NCBI GenBank assembly: GCA_900472295.1 | Contig: UCIA01000029.1 | Location: 92,860 to 156,859, forward strand | DNA length: 64,000 bases | Origin: Hyphomicrobiales bacterium | Lineage (GTDB): Bacteria; Pseudomonadota; Alphaproteobacteria; Rhizobiales; Rhizobiaceae | Direction: 5' to 3' | Part shown: one piece after another, positions 32,569 through 41,848 of the stretch | Numbering within the stretch: the first letter of the stretch is position 1 | Layout: the number at the start of each line of letters is the position of its first letter | The notes under the pieces: generated by a model | Databases searched by the model: none | What the model was told of the DNA's origin: nothing | Seen by the model: the letters and a program-made list of their open reading frames with translations, nothing else | Position numbers and translations under genes: made by a program

Positions 32569-33027
32569 TCAGCTAGCGGCGCTCGCCGGTGCGGAACGCT
32601 CGGACAGCATCTGGCGCACGGCCGACATCGAGCCGCTCAGCTCATTGATGGCGTCGTCGATCAGCGCCCGCTGCTTCTGCAGGCGGGCAAGCTGCTTCTC
32701 CGACTTGTCCAGCGCCAGCCGCAGCTGCTTGCTGTTGGAGCCGGTCGGGTCGTAGAGATCCATCATCTGCTTGACGTCGCGCAGCGAGAACCCGACCTTC
32801 CGGCCGAGCAGGATCAGCTTGAGCCGCGCCTTGTCGCGGCGCGTGTAGAGGCGCGTAGCCCCGTCGCGCTGCGGATTGAGCAGGCCCTTGTCTTCGTAGA
32901 AACGCAGCGTGCGCAGGGTCACGCCGTATTTCTTGGCCATTTCGCCGATGCGCACGAGCTCCTCGCCGGCTTCGACAGATATAGTGTTGGTATTGGCCGC
33001 GGCTTCGCCGGGCGAAACAAGTTTCAT
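32569..33027 (-). CDS. MerR family regulator of fatty-acid/branched-chain catabolism
   Basis: A protein of 152 aa. The HTH region is ELVRIGEMAKKYGVTLRTLR, then FYEDKGLLNPQRDGATRLYT and the second half to KVGFSLRDVKQMMDLYD; a coiled coil (KQLRLALDKSEKQLARLQKQ) follows. There is no Cys effector site of metal sensors. It is encoded upstream of and in line with the beta-oxidation operon, with a shared AATTGACGT element before each, which points to LiuR-like control by an acyl-CoA or related intermediate. The start at 33027 (MKLVSPGEAA) is preferred; a GTG at 33033 is two codons earlier. Confidence 0.88.
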   Translation of the reverse strand: MKLVSPGEAAANTNTISVEAGEELVRIGEMAKKYGVTLRTLRFYEDKGLLNPQRDGATRLYTRRDKARLKLILLGRKVGFSLRDVKQMMDLYDPTGSNSKQLRLALDKSEKQLARLQKQRALIDDAINELSGSMSAVRQMLSERSAPASAAS

Positions 33028-33510
33028 GGTCACTGGCTTTCCCCTGTCGTGGCGTCGCGGTTCTCGGACCTTGCAACACCTGGAGTGGAAGCGGGGGCAT
33101 GCTTCCAGTCGTGGGTTTCAACTAATTCCTCGCAAAAGGCACGAAAGCGCCCCTCTTACGTTTACGTCAATTCTATATCGATAGCCGCCTCATGACGCAA
33201 GGGCGTTCTGGGATTGCGAAACCTTATGCCGCACCCTCGGTAAAGTCGCTTAGGGGCACCGGCCGTATTTCAGCAATGTCGCAACTTCTTAAGGTTGGTT
33301 AACGCCTTGTTTACCACGATGGGTGAAATGTGCGCATGTCGGTCACCCGTGTTTATCCTGTAGCGAATTTTTCACGGTTTTTCGGAGAGCGGGCCTGGCC
33401 CGGAAAGCTCGTCTTTCGCCGCAGCTAGAGCCGCGCGGCCGCCTTCGTTCCCGACAGGGACTTTGGGGAAACTGGCAGCAAGCCGGCCATTCTGAAAAAC
33501 GGACGCATCG
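33028..33510. other. MerR-PodJ divergent intergenic region
   Basis: 483 bases without a supported gene. It holds TTACGTTTACGTCAA (33156-33170), related to the operator at 32383, and a TTAA-6-TTAA followed by TTAA-7-TTTA (33289-33313), a weak CtrA-like arrangement before the PodJ-like gene. I see nothing else. Confidence 0.4.
33156..33170 (-). promoter_or_regulatory. Second, partial MerR-type operator
   Basis: On the minus strand AATTGACGTAAACGTAA shares AATTGACGT with the operator at 32383-32412 and lies about 130 bases before the merR gene. Candidate autoregulation site. Confidence 0.4.
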
Positions 33511-36500
33511 ATGAACAGCAAGCGGTCCTATCTCGATACACTCAATGCCGGCAGGCCGCGCAGGCCGAACACCACGCTTGATGAATTGAACCGCTCGCTG
33601 GAAACGCTGGAGCAGCGGCTGGAGCGCAAGCGCGAGGACGAGCGCTTCGACCCGCGCCGGCCCGCCCCGGAGCCGCGTTACGCCAGCGCCCAGCCCTATG
33701 CCCCGCCGCGCTGGTATGAAGACCCGCAGCCCGCGCCCCGGCCGAAGAGCCCGGCGCCGGCCGGCTTCGACCAGAATTATCAGGCACTCGCGCGCGACAT
33801 CGACCGCGTGCGCGGCCAGGAAGACAGCGTCGCCGTGGTCGGCAAGATCGCAGGGGAATTGCGCGGCCTGCGCGAGGAACTGCGCCACCAGATGACGGTC
33901 GGCCTGCAGCGCGAATTCGGCGCCCTGCGCAAGGACATCGAGCGGGCATTCCAGGCAAACAGCCAGGCGGGTGCCCAATCCGGCAAAGGCAGCATCGAAC
34001 TCGGCCTCGAATTCGAGCGGCTGTCCGGCGCCATCCAGACGCTGGCTGAAAAGAGCGACGACAGAAGCGTCAACATGCTGCGGCTCGAACTTGAGCAGGT
34101 GAAGACCGCGCTCGACACGCTGGCGCGCGAAGAGAGTGTGCAGAAGGTCGACAGCCGCTGGGACGATTTCGATCGCCGCTGGAGCGCGTTCGAGGACCGC
34201 GTCGACGCCGATCAGCGCCAGCGCGCGGACGGTCCCGGCTTCTCGACCCTGACCGACCGGCTCGAACAGATCAGCAATGCCGTCAACAATCTGCCGGAAT
34301 CGCTGTCGCTGCGCTCGATGGAAGAAAAAGTCCGCACGCTTGCCGGCGCGGTCGATCATTTCGTCAGCCAGCAGAACAACCGCGGCAGCGACACGTTCAG
34401 CCTGATCGACGAACGGCTTGACGAGATTTCGCGCGCCATCGTCGCCTCGACCATTGCCGCGCAGGCCAATTCAATCGACCATGAGGCCTTCGACCGCATC
34501 GAGAAGCGGATCGATTCACTGGCCCGGCAAATTGAAGAAGTGGCGCAGGATCGCCCGGGCAACGCCGTCATGGATCGGCTGGGTACATTGTCGAACCGGG
34601 TCGACGATCTTGCCGGCCGCGCCAATCTGCCGGAGCAGGCGATGGAGCGCCTGGGCAAGCAGATCGCGATGATTGCCGACAAGATCGACCGCGCCCCGGC
34701 CATGCCGGACGCCGACTATATCTTCCAGGGCCTGGAGCAGCGCTTCGACGTGCTGTCGGGCATGATGGAACGCCGCCAGGGCGACGCCATCGAACAGGGC
34801 AACATGCTGTTTCGCGATCTCGAGCGGCGGCTGGACGAGGTTGCCGACCGGCTGGACCAGCGCCAGCCGCAAGCCGACAGCGCCGGCATCATGGACGCCA
34901 TCGACGCCCGCTTCACCGCGCTCGCCCAGCGCATGGAGACGCGCATCCCTGATCCCGCCAACCAGGCGGCGATCCGCGGCCTCGAAAGCCGGCTCGAAGA
35001 CATTTCAAGCCGGCTCCAATCGTCGGCCGCGCAAGTTGCCGGCATCGACCCGGCATTGATCCGCAGCCTGGAGGCGCAGGTCTCCGGCCTGTCGGCGCAT
35101 CTCTCCAAGCCCGGCACGCCGCTGCCGGAATTCGAGGACATCAGCCCGCGCCTGAACGAAATCGAGAAGTCACTGGCCGGAACGCGTGATTCGATTATGG
35201 GTGCGGCGCGCGAAGCAGCCGAAAGCGCCGTGCGCTCGCTGGCCGATTCCAGCGCCAACACAGCTGCCGTCACCGGCCTGGCCCAGGATCTGAAGACGCT
35301 GGAATCGCTGACGCGCCGTTCGGACGAGCGCAATTCCAGGACATTCGAAGCCATCCACGACACGCTGCTCAAGATCGTCGACCGCCTCGGCTCGCTGGAA
35401 ACCAGCGAACCGGTCGAGGCGGTGAGCGAACTTCTGGATACGCCGGCCGAGCCGGCACGGCGGGCCCGCACCGCCCGCGCGTTCAAGATTTCGGTGCAGG
35501 ACGCGCCCTCGATGGATATCGACCAGCCGCTGCCTCTGACCGGGGACATGGCCGACCTCGACGGCCGCGCCGCCGCCATCATGCGCAACGAGCCTGATAT
35601 GCGCGCCGAATTGGGTACGCGTAGCGACCTGGGTACGCGTAACGACCCGGAGATGCGCAGCGACCCGGTACGCCGGTCGCCCGCCGAGGCTGCAGCGGCC
35701 GCTGCCCAGGCAGCGCTCGGTTCCGATACGATTGCCGAAAATGGCGAAGGCACTGCCAAGAAATCGCTGTTCGGCGGACTGGCGCGCGCCTTCAGGGGCA
35801 AGAAGCAGGCGGACATGCCGCCGCTTGCCGGCTCGGGGCCTAATGTCGACATGCCGAGCGTCGATCTCGACGAGCCGCTCGACCCTAAGCTTGCCAACCG
35901 GCCGCTGGAGCCGGGCTCCGGCGCGCCCGACCTCAACGCCATCATGAAGCGCGTGCGCGACGAGCGCGGCCCGCCGGTGCGCCAAGGCACCGGCGATGCA
36001 TCGAAATCCGACTTCATCGCAGCCGCCAGACGCGCGGCGCAGGCCGCGGCCGCCGAGGCCGACGCGCTGAAACGCCAGTCCACCATGAAGGGCCCGGTGA
36101 AGGCGCTTCGTATCGGCGACCTGCTCAAGGCGCGGCGCAAGCCGATCCTGATGGGGGCGATCGCGATCATGCTGGCGCTGGCCGGCCTGCAGTTGGGCAA
36201 GGCCTTCTTCGCCGACCCGGTCCAGGTGGCCAGCAACGATACGGCACCGATCATTGCCTCGCAGCCGGTGGAGGCCGCTTCTGTCAACACAGCGAGCCAG
36301 CCCAAGGCAGACGTGCCGGCAATCGCCCAGGACGCTCCGGCCCGCATCGTCAGACAGGCGGAAGAGTCGCAGCCGGCAGCCGCCGCGCCAATCGAGGCTG
36401 CTTCGGCAAGTCCCGATAGCCCCGAAATGCCGGCAGCCGAACCGGCGCCGATGATTTCTGCCGATCCTGCCCAGGCGCCGAACGCAATGCTCCCGACGGC

Positions 36501-37485
36501 TGCCGTGGCGGAACCGGCACCCGCGGAAACCCAGCCAGCAGCCACGCCTGCTGTCATGGCGTCCGCCCCGCAGGACAAGACGGGCGCGATCCCACCCGCG
36601 GATGCAGCAGCAACACCCGTCGTCGCCAAGATCGATGTTCCGGCCGATGCCGGGCCGCAAGCCTTGCGCGATGCGGCCGCCGGCGGTGACGCCAAGGCGC
36701 TGTTCGAGATCGGTTCGCGCTACGCCGAATCGCGCGGCGTCAAGGAAGACATGGCGGCAGCCGCCAAATGGTATGAGAAGTCGGCCGAACTCGGCTTCGC
36801 GCCGGCGGAATACCGCATCGGCAATTTCTACGAGAAAGGCATCGGCGTTACGCGCGACGTCAAGAAGGCGAAGACCTTCTACCAGCTCGCCGCCGCGCAA
36901 GGTAACGCCAGCGCCATGCATAATCTGGCCGTGCTGTTCGCCATGGCCGCTGATGGCGTGACCGACAATGAATCGGCCGCGCACTGGTTCCAGGCGGCGG
37001 CCGATGTCGGCGTCAAGGACAGCCAGTTCAATCTCGGCATCCTGGCGGCCAAGGGCGTCGGCATGAAGCAGAGCCTGGAGGAATCCTACAAATGGTTCGC
37101 GCTGGTCGCCAAGACCGGCGACAAGGATGCGGCTGCCAAACGCGACGAAGTCGCCAGTGCGCTGCGGCCAGAACAGCTCGAGCGGGCGCGCGCGGCCACT
37201 GAGCTGTGGAAGCCAAAGCCGCTCGATCCGGCATCCAATTCGGCCGACATTCCTGAATCCTGGCAGGAAGGCACGCCGCAGACGACCGCCAGCATCGACA
37301 TGAAGAAGGCGGTCAAGAACATCCAGCTCATCCTCAACAAGAACGGCTACGACGCCGGCGGCGCCGATGGCGTGATGGGCGGCAAGACCAAGACCGCCAT
37401 CATGGCTTTCCAGACCGACAACAAGATGCAGGCAACCGGCGAAATCGATGAAAAGCTGGTGAAGGCGTTGCTGGCGCACAAATAA
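33511..37485 (+). CDS. podJ: PodJ-like polar localization factor (coiled coil, Sel1 repeats, peptidoglycan binding)
   Basis: A protein of 1324 aa. Residues 1-60 are a conserved head (MNSKRSYLDTLNAGRPRRP), 60-660 are long heptad-rich coiled coil, 690-860 a low-complexity acidic/Ala linker, and about 877-897 is one membrane helix (ILMGAIAIMLALAGLQLG). The periplasmic part has a Pro/Ala linker, three to four Sel1 repeats from about 1050 (AKALFEIGSRYAESRG; AEYRIGNFYEKGIGV; AMHNLAVLFAMAADG; SQFNLGILAAKGVGM) and a peptidoglycan-binding domain at about 1268-1320 (IQLILNKNGYDAGGADGVMG). This layout is that of PodJ, a scaffold for polar growth and pilus or flagellar placement in alphaproteobacteria. 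Tandem 18-base units at 35593-35664 encode five hexapeptide repeats. Confidence 0.8.
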   Translation: MNSKRSYLDTLNAGRPRRPNTTLDELNRSLETLEQRLERKREDERFDPRRPAPEPRYASAQPYAPPRWYEDPQPAPRPKSPAPAGFDQNYQALARDIDRVRGQEDSVAVVGKIAGELRGLREELRHQMTVGLQREFGALRKDIERAFQANSQAGAQSGKGSIELGLEFERLSGAIQTLAEKSDDRSVNMLRLELEQVKTALDTLAREESVQKVDSRWDDFDRRWSAFEDRVDADQRQRADGPGFSTLTDRLEQISNAVNNLPESLSLRSMEEKVRTLAGAVDHFVSQQNNRGSDTFSLIDERLDEISRAIVASTIAAQANSIDHEAFDRIEKRIDSLARQIEEVAQDRPGNAVMDRLGTLSNRVDDLAGRANLPEQAMERLGKQIAMIADKIDRAPAMPDADYIFQGLEQRFDVLSGMMERRQGDAIEQGNMLFRDLERRLDEVADRLDQRQPQADSAGIMDAIDARFTALAQRMETRIPDPANQAAIRGLESRLEDISSRLQSSAAQVAGIDPALIRSLEAQVSGLSAHLSKPGTPLPEFEDISPRLNEIEKSLAGTRDSIMGAAREAAESAVRSLADSSANTAAVTGLAQDLKTLESLTRRSDERNSRTFEAIHDTLLKIVDRLGSLETSEPVEAVSELLDTPAEPARRARTARAFKISVQDAPSMDIDQPLPLTGDMADLDGRAAAIMRNEPDMRAELGTRSDLGTRNDPEMRSDPVRRSPAEAAAAAAQAALGSDTIAENGEGTAKKSLFGGLARAFRGKKQADMPPLAGSGPNVDMPSVDLDEPLDPKLANRPLEPGSGAPDLNAIMKRVRDERGPPVRQGTGDASKSDFIAAARRAAQAAAAEADALKRQSTMKGPVKALRIGDLLKARRKPILMGAIAIMLALAGLQLGKAFFADPVQVASNDTAPIIASQPVEAASVNTASQPKADVPAIAQDAPARIVRQAEESQPAAAAPIEAASASPDSPEMPAAEPAPMISADPAQAPNAMLPTAAVAEPAPAETQPAATPAVMASAPQDKTGAIPPADAAATPVVAKIDVPADAGPQALRDAAAGGDAKALFEIGSRYAESRGVKEDMAAAAKWYEKSAELGFAPAEYRIGNFYEKGIGVTRDVKKAKTFYQLAAAQGNASAMHNLAVLFAMAADGVTDNESAAHWFQAAADVGVKDSQFNLGILAAKGVGMKQSLEESYKWFALVAKTGDKDAAAKRDEVASALRPEQLERARAATELWKPKPLDPASNSADIPESWQEGTPQTTASIDMKKAVKNIQLILNKNGYDAGGADGVMGGKTKTAIMAFQTDNKMQATGEIDEKLVKALLAHK

Positions 37486-37678
37486 CGGCAGATGCGTCGC
37501 TAACGCGACGCCCTTGCCACACATTTGCCTGTTAACTGATTGAGATGTTTTTTGTTTCGGCAGGACGGCGGGGTTTGACCCCCCCGCCCTGGCGGCGCAA
37601 GAAAAAATTGGCTTTTCGGTGCGACAATGCCCTGGAATGGCTGCAATCGCCGACAGGCAAACTGATCGAGACTGACGG

Positions 37679-38602
37679 GTGGGCATCTATCTCCCGATCG
37701 CGGAAATTTCCGTCAACGTCTTCGTCCTGCTGGCGATGGGCGCGGCGGTGGGTTTCCTGTCGGGCATGTTCGGTGTCGGCGGCGGCTTTCTGATTACACC
37801 GCTCTTGATCTTCTACAACATCCCGCCGGCGATCGCGGTCGCCACCGGCGCCAACCAGGTCATCGCCTCCTCCTTCTCCGGCGCGCTGTCGCACATGAAG
37901 CGCGGCACGCTCGACTTCAAGCTCGGCGGGGTGCTGTTGGCCGGCGGCATTGTCGGCTCCACAGGCGGTATCTTCGTCTTTGCCTTCCTGCGCCGGCTCG
38001 GCCAGCTCGATTTGTTCATCTCGCTGCTCTACGTCGTGCTGCTCGGCACCGTCGGCGGGCTGATGCTGGTCGAAAGCGTCAACGCGTTGCGCGCCACGCG
38101 CAGCGGCGCTGCGCCGGTCTTGAAGAAATCCGGCCAGCACAACTGGATCCACCGGCTGCCGCTGAAGATGCGCTTCAGGGCCTCGAAACTGTTCGTCAGC
38201 GTCATTCCCGTGCTCGGGCTCGGCGCCGGCATCGGCTTCCTGTCGTCGATCATGGGTGTCGGCGGCGGCTTCATCATGGTGCCGGCGCTGATCTATCTCT
38301 TGAAAGTGCCGACCAACGTCGTCATCGGCACCTCGCTGTTCCAGATCATCTTCACCTCGGCCTATACGACGCTGGTCCACGCCACCACCAACCAGACGGT
38401 CGACGTCATGCTTGCCTTCCTGCTGATGGCCGGCGGCGTCGCCGGGGCGCAATATGGCGCCAAGGCCGGCCAGAAGCTGCGTGGCGAACAACTGCGGGCA
38501 CTGCTGGCGCTGCTGGTGCTGGCGGTTGCCATCCGGCTTGCCATCGATCTCTTCGTCACGCCGCCAAACCTCTATTCGCTAACCGCCGCGGGCCTGAACT
38601 GA
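37679..38602 (+). CDS. TauE/SafE family sulfite exporter
   Basis: TSUP-family membrane carrier, 307 aa, with about eight membrane helices. The protein is an internal duplication: GFLSGMFGVGGGFLITPLL in the first half and GFLSSIMGVGGGFIMVPAL in the second carry the repeated G-V-G-G-G-F motif. Family members export sulfite or sulfonates or exchange other sulfur anions. The GTG start at 37679 (MGIYLPIAEIS) is the only one that gives a complete first helix; the ribosome site is weak. Its stop overlaps the start of the next gene as TGATG, so they are translated together. The probable sulfite dehydrogenase genes lie 4 kb downstream. Confidence 0.9.
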   Translation: MGIYLPIAEISVNVFVLLAMGAAVGFLSGMFGVGGGFLITPLLIFYNIPPAIAVATGANQVIASSFSGALSHMKRGTLDFKLGGVLLAGGIVGSTGGIFVFAFLRRLGQLDLFISLLYVVLLGTVGGLMLVESVNALRATRSGAAPVLKKSGQHNWIHRLPLKMRFRASKLFVSVIPVLGLGAGIGFLSSIMGVGGGFIMVPALIYLLKVPTNVVIGTSLFQIIFTSAYTTLVHATTNQTVDVMLAFLLMAGGVAGAQYGAKAGQKLRGEQLRALLALLVLAVAIRLAIDLFVTPPNLYSLTAAGLN

Positions 38603-39387
38603 TGCGGAGGTGGAGCACGTTCGCGACCGCCGCTTTGCTTTTCGCCCTCACCCTGCCGGCGACCGCGCAGAACCCGCTGCCGGAGGGTATCCAGATCGGT
38701 CTCTCCACCGACAAAGTCTCGATTACCGCCGGTTTTTCCGGCGCCGACCTGACGATCTTCGGTTCGCTGGAAAACCCTGATCCGCTGGTGGCGCGGCAAG
38801 GGCGCTATGACGTCATCGTGGTGCTCGAAGGACCGCCGCGGCCGGTGGTGGTGCGCCGCAAGGACAGGGTGCTCGGCGTCTGGGTCAATCTGGAATCCGA
38901 AACCTTCGAGAACGTGCCGGTGTCCTACTCCGTCGCCACGACGCGGTCGCTGCAGGACATCACCGAACCCAACAGCTACAAGCAGCTGTCGCTCGGCGCC
39001 TCCAACCTCTACATGCAGCCGGCGGACGCGACAGACAGCCCGGCGACGATCGAGGAATTCACCGTTGCGCTGCGCGAGCGCAAGACGGCGACCGGCCTCT
39101 ACAGCGAGAATGTCGGCGGCGTGCAGTTCCTGTCGCAGAACCTGTTTCGCGCCACGGTTCGGCTGGCGCCAAATGTTCCGGTCGGCACTCACAAGGCACG
39201 CGCCTTCCTATTCAAGAGCGGCCTGTTCCTCAAGGAAAGCTCGGCCCAGCTCGAAATCCGCAAATCGGGTTTCGAGCAGTCGATCTTCCGCGTTGCGCAT
39301 GATTATTCCTTCCTCTACGGCGTCTTCGCCGTTTCGCTCGCCATGGTCACGGGATGGCTGGGCAGGCTGATCTTCCGCAGGGATTGA
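38602..39387 (+). CDS. TIGR02186 family periplasmic/membrane protein
   Basis: A protein of 261 aa of a conserved alphaproteobacterial family with no assigned function. It has a signal peptide (FATAALLFALTLPATAQ), a beta-rich periplasmic body starting ISAGFSG-like (GLSTDKVSITAGFSGADLT) and a C-terminal membrane helix (YGVFAVSLAMVTGWLGRLIF). Coupled to the TauE-type gene by a one-base overlap, a pairing that recurs in rhizobia, so a joint role in anion export is likely; this is inference. Confidence 0.88.
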   Translation: MRRWSTFATAALLFALTLPATAQNPLPEGIQIGLSTDKVSITAGFSGADLTIFGSLENPDPLVARQGRYDVIVVLEGPPRPVVVRRKDRVLGVWVNLESETFENVPVSYSVATTRSLQDITEPNSYKQLSLGASNLYMQPADATDSPATIEEFTVALRERKTATGLYSENVGGVQFLSQNLFRATVRLAPNVPVGTHKARAFLFKSGLFLKESSAQLEIRKSGFEQSIFRVAHDYSFLYGVFAVSLAMVTGWLGRLIFRRD

Positions 39388-39569
39388 TGCCGGGAATGGA
39401 CGCCCATTTTCCCGGAGGGGTTTCCCTTTCCGCAATCTTGCGATAGACCGCCGCCTCCCAACCCTAGGGTAAACAAGCACAATCAAATTCGGCAGAGCGG
39501 TCCGGCTATCCGGGTGACGGCGCGCTTTCGGCGCTGACCACCGCGACGACCCAATGACAGGAGGCTGCA

Positions 39570-40826
39570 ATGCATCAGGCATTTGGCGGCATCGACTTCG
39601 GCACGTCCAATTCGACGGTGGGCGTGATTCGCAACGGCCAGGCACGATTGGTGGCGCTGGAAGGGGAACAGCCGACATTGCCGAGCGCGGTGTTCTTCAA
39701 TTTCGAGGACGGCCACACCTACTTCGGCCGCCGCGCTATTGCCGACTATACCGACGCCATCGAAGGCCGGCTGATGCGGTCGCTGAAGAGTGTGCTCGGC
39801 AGTTCGCTCGCGCATGAGAAGACGCGCATCAAGGCGCGCCAGATCGGTTTCATCGACATTGTCGGCATGTTCGTCGGCCATCTGAAGAAGCGGCTCGATG
39901 ACGATGCCGGCGCGCCGGTGGAGAGCGTCGTGCTCGGCCGGCCGGTGCAGTTCGTCGACGACGACGCGGAAGCCGATGCGAAGGCGCAAAGCGAGCTTGA
40001 AAAGGCGGCGCGCGCGCAAGGCTTCAAGCACATCGCCTTCCAGTTCGAACCGATCGCGGCGGCGCTCGACTATGAGCAGAACGTGAAGCGCGAGGAACTG
40101 GCGCTGATCGTCGACATGGGCGGAGGCACGTCCGACTTCTCGATCGTGCGGGTTTCACCGCAACGCGCCCGCTCAAGCGACCGCAAGGACGATATCCTCG
40201 CCAACCGCGGCATCCATATTGGCGGCACCGACTTCGACCGGCTGCTCAGCATCGCCCATGTCATGCCCAAGCTCGGCTATCTCTCGCCTACGAAAGACGG
40301 CAAGCGCAATCTGCCGGCGAGCTATTTTATCGACTTGGCAACGTGGCAGCGCATCAACCTCGTCTACACCGCCAAGGCGATGACGCATCTGAGGCAGATC
40401 CGCTTCGAGGCCGTCCGCGCCGATCTGGTCGACCGCTTCATCCACATTGTCGAGCATCGCTATGGCCATGCGCTGGCCGGGCTGGTCGAACGCGCCAAGA
40501 TCGCGCTGACGGATCAGGCTTCGGCCGATGTGACGGTAGCGCTGCCCGGCGTGCATTTCGCCGCCGAAATCACGCGCGCCGGTCTGGAAGAGACGATTGC
40601 CGCCGACATCGAGCGGGTGTCCGAGACGGTGCGGCAGACGATTGCCGATGCCGGCGTGAAAGCGTCCGAGATCACCGCCGTGTTCCTGACCGGCGGCTCG
40701 ACCGCCATCCCGCTGGCGCGCCGAGAAATCCTGTCGCTGGTGCCGCAAGCGGCAGTCATCGAGGGCGACATGTTCGGCTCGGTCGGCCTCGGTCTGGCGC
40801 TGGATGCGAAGCGGAAGTTCAGCTAG
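39570..40826 (+). CDS. yegD: Hsp70 family protein, YegD-like
   Basis: A protein of 418 aa made almost only of the Hsp70 ATPase domain, without the substrate-binding domain of DnaK; this is the YegD type. Phosphate motifs are GGIDFGTSNSTVGVI (phosphate 1), LIVDMGGGTSDFSIV (phosphate 2) and AVFLTGGSTAIPL (adenosine). The connecting segment QFEPIAAALDYE is also typical. Clients and role are unknown. ACAGGAGG lies about eight bases before the ATG. Convergent with the LysR gene, five bases between stops. Confidence 0.92.
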   Translation: MHQAFGGIDFGTSNSTVGVIRNGQARLVALEGEQPTLPSAVFFNFEDGHTYFGRRAIADYTDAIEGRLMRSLKSVLGSSLAHEKTRIKARQIGFIDIVGMFVGHLKKRLDDDAGAPVESVVLGRPVQFVDDDAEADAKAQSELEKAARAQGFKHIAFQFEPIAAALDYEQNVKREELALIVDMGGGTSDFSIVRVSPQRARSSDRKDDILANRGIHIGGTDFDRLLSIAHVMPKLGYLSPTKDGKRNLPASYFIDLATWQRINLVYTAKAMTHLRQIRFEAVRADLVDRFIHIVEHRYGHALAGLVERAKIALTDQASADVTVALPGVHFAAEITRAGLEETIAADIERVSETVRQTIADAGVKASEITAVFLTGGSTAIPLARREILSLVPQAAVIEGDMFGSVGLGLALDAKRKFS

Positions 40827-40831
40827 TCCTT

Positions 40832-41725
40832 TCACGCATGGTCTGCAGAGGCGCCGAGATGCGCCTTGAGCGCCATCTGGGCCAGGCTTGCCTGGCGGTC
40901 GCGATGGGTGATCATGGCAAAGTCGCGCTTCGGCAGTTCGAGCGGCACCGAGCGCAGGCTGCCCTCGGCAACCGCGCGTCCGACGACGAGATCGGAAATG
41001 ATGGTGGCACCGGCGCCCGCCTCGACCGCCTGGCGAACCGCCTCATTGCTCGGCAGCACGAGAAATATCTGCAGGTCGGCAAGCGAAATCCCTTCGCGGC
41101 GAGCCAGATCCTCCAGCACTTCGCGCGTGCCCGAACCGCCTTCGCGGATGATCCAGCGCAAGCCCCTGATGTCCGGGCGGCCCGGCGCGATTTCGGCGAT
41201 CTCGGGATGCGAGGCGGCGACGACCAGCATCAGCCTGTCGACGTCGACCTTGGTACGACGAAGGATATCGGATTCGGTGCGCCCCTCGACCAGACCGAGA
41301 TCGGCGGTGCCGTCCAGCACGTTGGCCTCGACTTGCCTGGTGTTGCCGATGCTGACGCTTAACCTGACCGCAGGGTAGGCCTCGTGGAAGGATGCCAGCC
41401 GGCGCGGCAGCCAATAGCTGGCGATGGTCAGGCTGGCGGCGATCGATAGGCTGCCGGCGACCGTCTGCGAGACGTGCTCAAGCACATTGCGCGCGGCGGC
41501 GGCGCGTTCCAGCACCGCCTTGGCCTCGGGCAGGAAACGGTGGCCGGTCTGCGCCAGCTCGATGTTGCGGCCAACCCGGTTGAACAGATGGACGCCGTGC
41601 TGCTCTTCGAGCGCGCGGATGGCCGCCGACGCGGCCGACTGGGAGATGCCCAGAAGCTCCGCCGCCTTGGTCATGTGGCCGCGCTCGGCGACGGCGACGA
41701 AAATGCGCAATTGGTCCAGGGTCAT
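40832..41725 (-). CDS. LysR family regulator, divergent from the soe operon
   Basis: A protein of 297 aa. N-terminal winged HTH: MTLDQLRIFVAVAERGHMTK, then AAELLGISQSAASAAIRALE; the rest is a LysR substrate domain (SIAASLTIASYWLPRRLASF; GSGTREVLEDLARREGI), which resembles the CysB/sulfite-type and CbbR-like regulators in general form only. The start at 41725 is preferred; the in-frame ATG at 41743 would shift the start into the presumed operator at 41742-41756. Its position opposite the molybdoenzyme operon suggests it controls that operon. Confidence 0.9.
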   Translation of the reverse strand: MTLDQLRIFVAVAERGHMTKAAELLGISQSAASAAIRALEEQHGVHLFNRVGRNIELAQTGHRFLPEAKAVLERAAAARNVLEHVSQTVAGSLSIAASLTIASYWLPRRLASFHEAYPAVRLSVSIGNTRQVEANVLDGTADLGLVEGRTESDILRRTKVDVDRLMLVVAASHPEIAEIAPGRPDIRGLRWIIREGGSGTREVLEDLARREGISLADLQIFLVLPSNEAVRQAVEAGAGATIISDLVVGRAVAEGSLRSVPLELPKRDFAMITHRDRQASLAQMALKAHLGASADHA

Positions 41726-41741
41726 ATCGGCATTAAGAACC

Positions 41742-41756
41742 AATTCCGATCGAATT
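41742..41756. promoter_or_regulatory. LysR-type operator candidate
   Basis: AATTC-CGATC-GAATT, a dyad with the T-N11-A pattern of LysR boxes, lies 17 bases before the LysR start and about 93 bases before the 52-aa ORF in an AT-rich divergent promoter region. Confidence 0.45.
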
Positions 41757-41848
41757 TACAAGAACAACTGATTAGACAGATCGATAGCTTTATTCTACTT
41801 TTTCAGGCGAAGTTAGAAAAAATTCGCCAACAGATCGCAGACGCTAAA

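Noticed and set aside
37567..37588. Terminator after the PodJ-like gene
   Set aside because: GGCGGGG/CCCCGCC hairpin is present but lacks a T run and lies 80 bases past the stop; not called with confidence.
35170..37686. An 838-codon minus-strand frame opposite the PodJ-like gene
   Set aside because: Composition is the complement of the coiled coil and Sel1 repeats; no domain or start signal.
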